NCBI GenBank assembly: GCA_019352125.1
Contig: JABBNV010000012.1
Span: 1 to 8,046 of the forward strand
DNA length: 8,046 nt
Origin: Acidobacteriota bacterium
GTDB lineage: Bacteria; Actinomycetota; Actinomycetes; Actinomycetales; Micrococcaceae
Direction: 5' to 3'
Shown: one piece after another, positions 5,432 through 8,046 of the stretch
How positions within the stretch are numbered: the stretch's first letter is position 1
Layout of the letters: each line of letters begins with the position of its first letter
Notes under the pieces: generated by a model
What the model saw: the letters and a program-made list of their open reading frames with translations, nothing else
Databases searched by the model: none
Told to the model about the DNA's origin: nothing
Made by a program: the position numbers and the translations under genes

Positions 5432-6619
5432 CTACTGCGCGAATGCCTCGCGCGATGCAGCCCCAACAGCATCAGCCACTGCATCAGCAACACGCGGGTC
5501 CAGCGGTGACGGCACAATGTAATCCGTCGCCAAGTCGTCCCCTACCAAACCCGCAATAGCCTGCGCCGCAGCAATCTTCATGGCTGGCGTGATCCGACGG
5601 GCTCCCGCATCCAAAGCACCACGAAAAATGCCGGGGAATGCCAGCACGTTGTTGATTTGATTGGGATAGTCTGAGCGCCCCGTCGCCACTACGGCAGCGT
5701 ACTTGGAAGCAACATCTGGCATGACTTCGGGGTCCGGGTTGGAGAGGGCGAAGATGATGGCGTCCGGGTTCATGCGCACTAGGTCCGATTCAGGAACCTG
5801 GGAGGAAGAAACACCAATCAGCACATCAGCGCCGTCCAGCGCATCCGAGATATTGCCCACCGCGTTGTCTCGGTTTGTCCGTGCGGCATATGAAGCCTTC
5901 ACGGGTGTGAGGTCATCGCGATCGCGGTGAATAATGCCCTTGGAATCAACAAGGACCACGTCCCCCACGCCGGCATTGAGCAGAATTTCACAGACGGCTA
6001 TCCCCGCTGCACCAGCGCCGGTAATAACCACGCGCAGCTGTCCAAGGGTGCGCCCTGTGACCTTGGCGGCGTTTGTCAACGCTGCCAAGCAGACCACTGC
6101 CGTACCGTGTTGGTCATCGTGCATCACGGGGCAGTCGAGAGCCTCGATGAGCCGCTGCTCCAGCTCAAAGCAGCGCGGTGCTGAAATGTCCTCGAGGTTG
6201 ACGGCGCCGTAGCTGGGCCGCAGCCGCACAAGAGTTTCGATGATTTCGTCCACGTTAGTGGTGTCCAGTACCAGCGGGATGGAATTGAGCCCGGCAAAAT
6301 TCCGGAACAGGGCTGATTTACCCTCCATTACAGGCAGTGAGGCCGCCGCGCCAATATCACCTAGTCCCAGTACGGCAGTGCCGTCGGAGACAACCACCAC
6401 AAGTCGTGATGCCCACGTGTATGTTTTAGCCAGTTCCGGATTCTTTGCGATGGCCCTGGACACCTGAGCCACGCCAGGAGTATAGGCGATGGATAATGCC
6501 CGCTTGGAATCCAACGGCATGGTAGATTCAACCGTCAGTTTCCCGCCTTCGTGGGCAAAGAAAATATCGTCTTCGCTAATGGCAGGTACGGCGTCCTGGG
6601 TGCGTGTTGCAGTAGACAT
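5432..6619 (-). CDS. Malic enzyme, NAD(P)-dependent, oxaloacetate-decarboxylating
   Basis: Malic enzyme oxidatively decarboxylates malate to pyruvate and CO2, yielding NADH or NADPH in the cytoplasm. It links the TCA cycle to pyruvate. The 395-residue single-domain protein matches the bacterial short form, without the phosphotransacetylase-like C-terminal domain of MaeB. Motifs are SIAYTPGVA (43-51, catalytic Tyr46), VSDGTAVLGLGDIGAAASLPVMEGK (77-101, catalytic Lys101), NLEDI (141-145, metal ligands Glu143/Asp144), PVMHDDQHGTAV (164-175, Asp169), the Rossmann loop GAGAAG (201-206) and LSNPDPEVMPDVA (292-304). GRSDYPNQINNVLAFPGIFRGALD (314-337) completes the set. VDSKG after the second Rossmann strand does not settle NAD versus NADP preference. 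The start is fixed by an AAGGAG ribosome site six bases upstream. It is flanked by a 208-base leader and a hairpin, so it is probably its own transcript, or follows the molybdoenzyme gene. Confidence 0.96.
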   Translation of the reverse strand: MSTATRTQDAVPAISEDDIFFAHEGGKLTVESTMPLDSKRALSIAYTPGVAQVSRAIAKNPELAKTYTWASRLVVVVSDGTAVLGLGDIGAAASLPVMEGKSALFRNFAGLNSIPLVLDTTNVDEIIETLVRLRPSYGAVNLEDISAPRCFELEQRLIEALDCPVMHDDQHGTAVVCLAALTNAAKVTGRTLGQLRVVITGAGAAGIAVCEILLNAGVGDVVLVDSKGIIHRDRDDLTPVKASYAARTNRDNAVGNISDALDGADVLIGVSSSQVPESDLVRMNPDAIIFALSNPDPEVMPDVASKYAAVVATGRSDYPNQINNVLAFPGIFRGALDAGARRITPAMKIAAAQAIAGLVGDDLATDYIVPSPLDPRVADAVADAVGAASREAFAQ

Positions 6620-6827
6620 CTATGTCTCCTTGAAAGTTCTGAAAATTGCTGGCTCTCACGCAGGTAATGCGCGGCGTCGTCTCCACAATGAGCGAACGCT
6701 AGCCTCTCGACCATCCGGTGTCCCGTTGATGTGCGGGATTTACGGTTGGCGGGTCAGTACTTTCTTTAGACCGTGGCCCCAGCTTACCTTGTTGGCAGGG
6801 GCCCAAGGTCCGCCGCCAAGCCAGCCA
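6620..6827 (-). other. 208-base intergenic leader between molybdoenzyme and malic enzyme genes
   Basis: This is the longest gap in the window, and no gene is supported in it. Read on the minus strand, it starts with a foldable segment: TTGGC (6819-6815) can pair with GCCAA (6796-6792), enclosed by GTGGC (6828-6824) with GCCAC (6777-6773). No T tract follows, so termination there is unproven. Further on, TCCCG (6738-6734) can pair with CGGGA (6725-6721) across an eight-base loop. A small ATG reading frame from 6714 has no ribosome site and runs into the malic enzyme out of frame. No recognisable -35/-10 pair stands out, although the gap is long enough to hold the malic enzyme promoter. Confidence 0.5.
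6626..6631 (-). promoter_or_regulatory. Strong ribosome binding site of the malic enzyme gene
   Basis: AAGGAG on the minus strand stands six bases before ATG 6619-6617. It is the best Shine-Dalgarno in the window and fixes the start. It also suggests that this gene is translated more strongly than its neighbours, whose sites are weaker or embedded in upstream genes. Confidence 0.8.
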
Positions 6828-6828
6828 C
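6773..6828 (-). terminator. Possible hairpin terminator after the molybdoenzyme gene (weak)
   Basis: The outer stem GTGGC/GCCAC and the inner stem TTGGC/GCCAA begin at the stop codon of the oxidoreductase on the minus strand. The stem is interrupted by unpaired bases and is followed by GGTCTAAAG rather than a T run. It could be a factor-dependent or partial terminator, or only an mRNA 3' end structure. Support is limited to visible complementarity. Confidence 0.3.
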
Positions 6829-8046
6829 TACCCGGCGTGAAGCGAAATCATGTGATACCCCGTAGCCCCGTTGGGAGCTACATCCGCCTTCTGTTCCAGC
6901 TGCGCCGTTCCCTTCGCGTCGAACGCGCGGACCTCAACTTTCACGTCCCCGCGAGGCAGGTCCACCTCTGCAGCCCATTGGTACCACGTGTCCTTGGAAA
7001 TACCCGTTGCCAGCGTCGCGTCCTGCCATGGCCCCTGGTTGACCCGTACCTGCACCTTCGAGATACCCACTTCTTGCGCCCAGGCAACCCCACCGAACTG
7101 CACTTTTCCGGCGGTGACGTTTTTCCCGTCACGGGGCGTATCAATACGTGAGGAGAGTTTGATGGGACCATGGTCGGACCAGCCCCGCGGTGTCCAATAG
7201 CCCACGTCCTTAGCGAACGTGGTGACCTTGAGCGTGGTGACCCATTTGGTGGCGGAGACATAACCATAGAGCCCCGGCACAATCAGTCGCGCAGGGAACC
7301 CATGTTCCAGAGGCAACACCTGATCATTCATGGCGACGGCAATCATGGCGTCACGCGAGTCCGTCATCGCTTCCAACGGCGTACCTGCGGTGAATCCATC
7401 AGTGCTGGTAGAGAGCACCATGTCCGCACCTGATTTCACCCCAGCCATGGCCAGTAGCTCGCGGATGGGCCAGCCCAACCATTTGGCGTTGCCAATCAAA
7501 TCCCCGCCAACCTCGTTGGATACGCACGCAATGGTGATGTACCGCTCTATCAGTGGCTTTGAATACAAAGTTGCCAGGTCGATTTCAACCTCGCGCTCCA
7601 CCATGCCCGTGACCTTGAGGCGCCACGAATCCGGGTTCACGGACGGCACCACGAGTGCCGTATCAATGCGGTAAAACGTCTCTGCGGGCGTTACCAGTGG
7701 CGAAATTCCCGGCACGTTCAATGAAGCGCCCGTCGGAATGGCAGGGGCCGCGCTCGACGGCGTCGGTAACCTCAGCTTCTCCCTAGCCGATGCTACGGCT
7801 CCAGCGGTTGTGCGCACTAGAGTGGCAACCGTAGCCGCCACCACGGCTGACCCCGCGGAGATCGCCATCAGTTTAAGGAACCTGCGCCGCCCCTCTGCAG
7901 AGGCCACTGCGGTTGTCTGCCCCGATTGCTCCCAGAGTAAGTATTTGGTGCGAAACCAGCTCAGGAAGATGGCTCCAACCATCCCTGCCACCACGGGGCC
8001 CGCGTAGGCGCCAGCAGTGGCATCGGTCCGCGTGGACACCGCTGCC
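6828..8046 (-). CDS. Membrane-anchored molybdopterin-dependent oxidoreductase, sulfite oxidase family; 5' end cut by right edge
   Basis: The frame is open to the right edge, so the N-terminus is missing; GTG at 8039 is an internal Val, not a likely start. Residue numbers here count from that Val. A membrane segment (about 13-36, PVVAGMVGAIFLSWF) is followed by a short charged loop with RRRFLK (51-56). A final hydrophobic helix (about 58-80) leads to an exported domain. That domain shows the sulfite-oxidase molybdopterin fold: YITIACVSNEVGGDLIG (167-183), with Cys172 as the expected molybdenum ligand, WLGWPIRELL (187-196), HGFPARLIVPGLYGYVSATK (246-265) and a C-terminal Mo-co dimerisation domain ending in TGYHMISLHAG. 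The family includes sulfite oxidase and YedY/MsrP; the substrate and electron partner cannot be told from the sequence. The twin-arginine motif implies Tat export of a cofactor-loaded domain. Nearby moeA-moaC-mogA-moaE genes can supply the cofactor. Confidence 0.92.
   Translation of the reverse strand, partial: AAVSTRTDATAGAYAGPVVAGMVGAIFLSWFRTKYLLWEQSGQTTAVASAEGRRRFLKLMAISAGSAVVAATVATLVRTTAGAVASAREKLRLPTPSSAAPAIPTGASLNVPGISPLVTPAETFYRIDTALVVPSVNPDSWRLKVTGMVEREVEIDLATLYSKPLIERYITIACVSNEVGGDLIGNAKWLGWPIRELLAMAGVKSGADMVLSTSTDGFTAGTPLEAMTDSRDAMIAVAMNDQVLPLEHGFPARLIVPGLYGYVSATKWVTTLKVTTFAKDVGYWTPRGWSDHGPIKLSSRIDTPRDGKNVTAGKVQFGGVAWAQEVGISKVQVRVNQGPWQDATLATGISKDTWYQWAAEVDLPRGDVKVEVRAFDAKGTAQLEQKADVAPNGATGYHMISLHAG

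Noticed and set aside
6691..6700. Palindrome AGCGTTCGCT in the malic enzyme leader as an operator
   Set aside because: It is a ten-base palindrome with a two-base centre, seen once. It is too short and too isolated to call as a regulator site.
6620..6714. Possible leader peptide frame from ATG 6714 on the minus strand
   Set aside because: There is no Shine-Dalgarno and no run of regulatory codons, and it runs out of frame into the malic enzyme instead of stopping before it.
6489..7151. Plus-strand reading frame of 220 codons across the malic enzyme start and the molybdoenzyme 3' end
   Set aside because: It overlaps two well-supported genes on the other strand, has no ribosome site I can defend and shows no family resemblance.
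1..8046. CRISPR arrays, tRNA/rRNA genes, insertion sequences, phage or defence genes
   Set aside because: I saw no repeated spacers, no transposase or recombinase motifs, no RNA gene signatures and no defence domains. The coding space is filled by ordinary metabolic genes.

Overview
The window looks like chromosomal DNA from a high-GC Gram-positive bacterium. It most resembles an Arthrobacter-type actinobacterium (Micrococcaceae). The basis is the flavour of the proteins, the moderately high GC content, a GTG start, dense gene packing and an actinobacterial polytopic molybdopterin oxidoreductase. The genus is an inference and was not tested by any search. All nine protein genes I can support lie on the minus strand, so transcription runs from the right edge to the left edge. 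No RNA genes, insertion sequences, CRISPR arrays or phage genes are visible, and no gene is obviously broken.

Right part (about 5432-8046): the 3' portion of a membrane-anchored sulfite-oxidase-family molybdoenzyme with an internal twin-arginine motif runs off the right edge. After a 208-base structured gap comes a complete single-domain malic enzyme with a strong ribosome binding site. A long hairpin at 5360-5410 follows the malic enzyme and probably ends that transcript.

Central part (about 2569-5309): a tightly packed molybdenum cofactor operon, in the order moeA-moaC-mogA/moaB-moaE. Neighbouring genes overlap by 4, 4 and 11 bases when the best-supported starts are used. These genes cover cyclic pyranopterin formation (MoaC), the catalytic half of molybdopterin synthase (MoaE), adenylylation (MogA-like) and molybdenum insertion (MoeA). 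moaA, moaD and moeB-type genes are not in the window. The nearby molybdoenzyme is a plausible client.

Left part (1-2559): dapB (lysine/diaminopimelate pathway) starts 9 bases after moaE. One base after dapB begins a small two-helix membrane protein with a C-terminal TPR-like motif. An SGNH/GDSL hydrolase with an N-terminal accessory domain follows after 37 bases, and then the start of a universal-stress-family protein, cut by the left edge. The spacing suggests that moeA through the small membrane protein may be one transcript. This would join cofactor synthesis to amino-acid and cell-wall precursor synthesis.

No clearly undescribed system is visible. The observations most worth checking are the probable dual Sec/Tat insertion of the molybdoenzyme, the unusual MoeA residues and insertion, the competing hairpins before moeA, and the moaE-dapB coupling.
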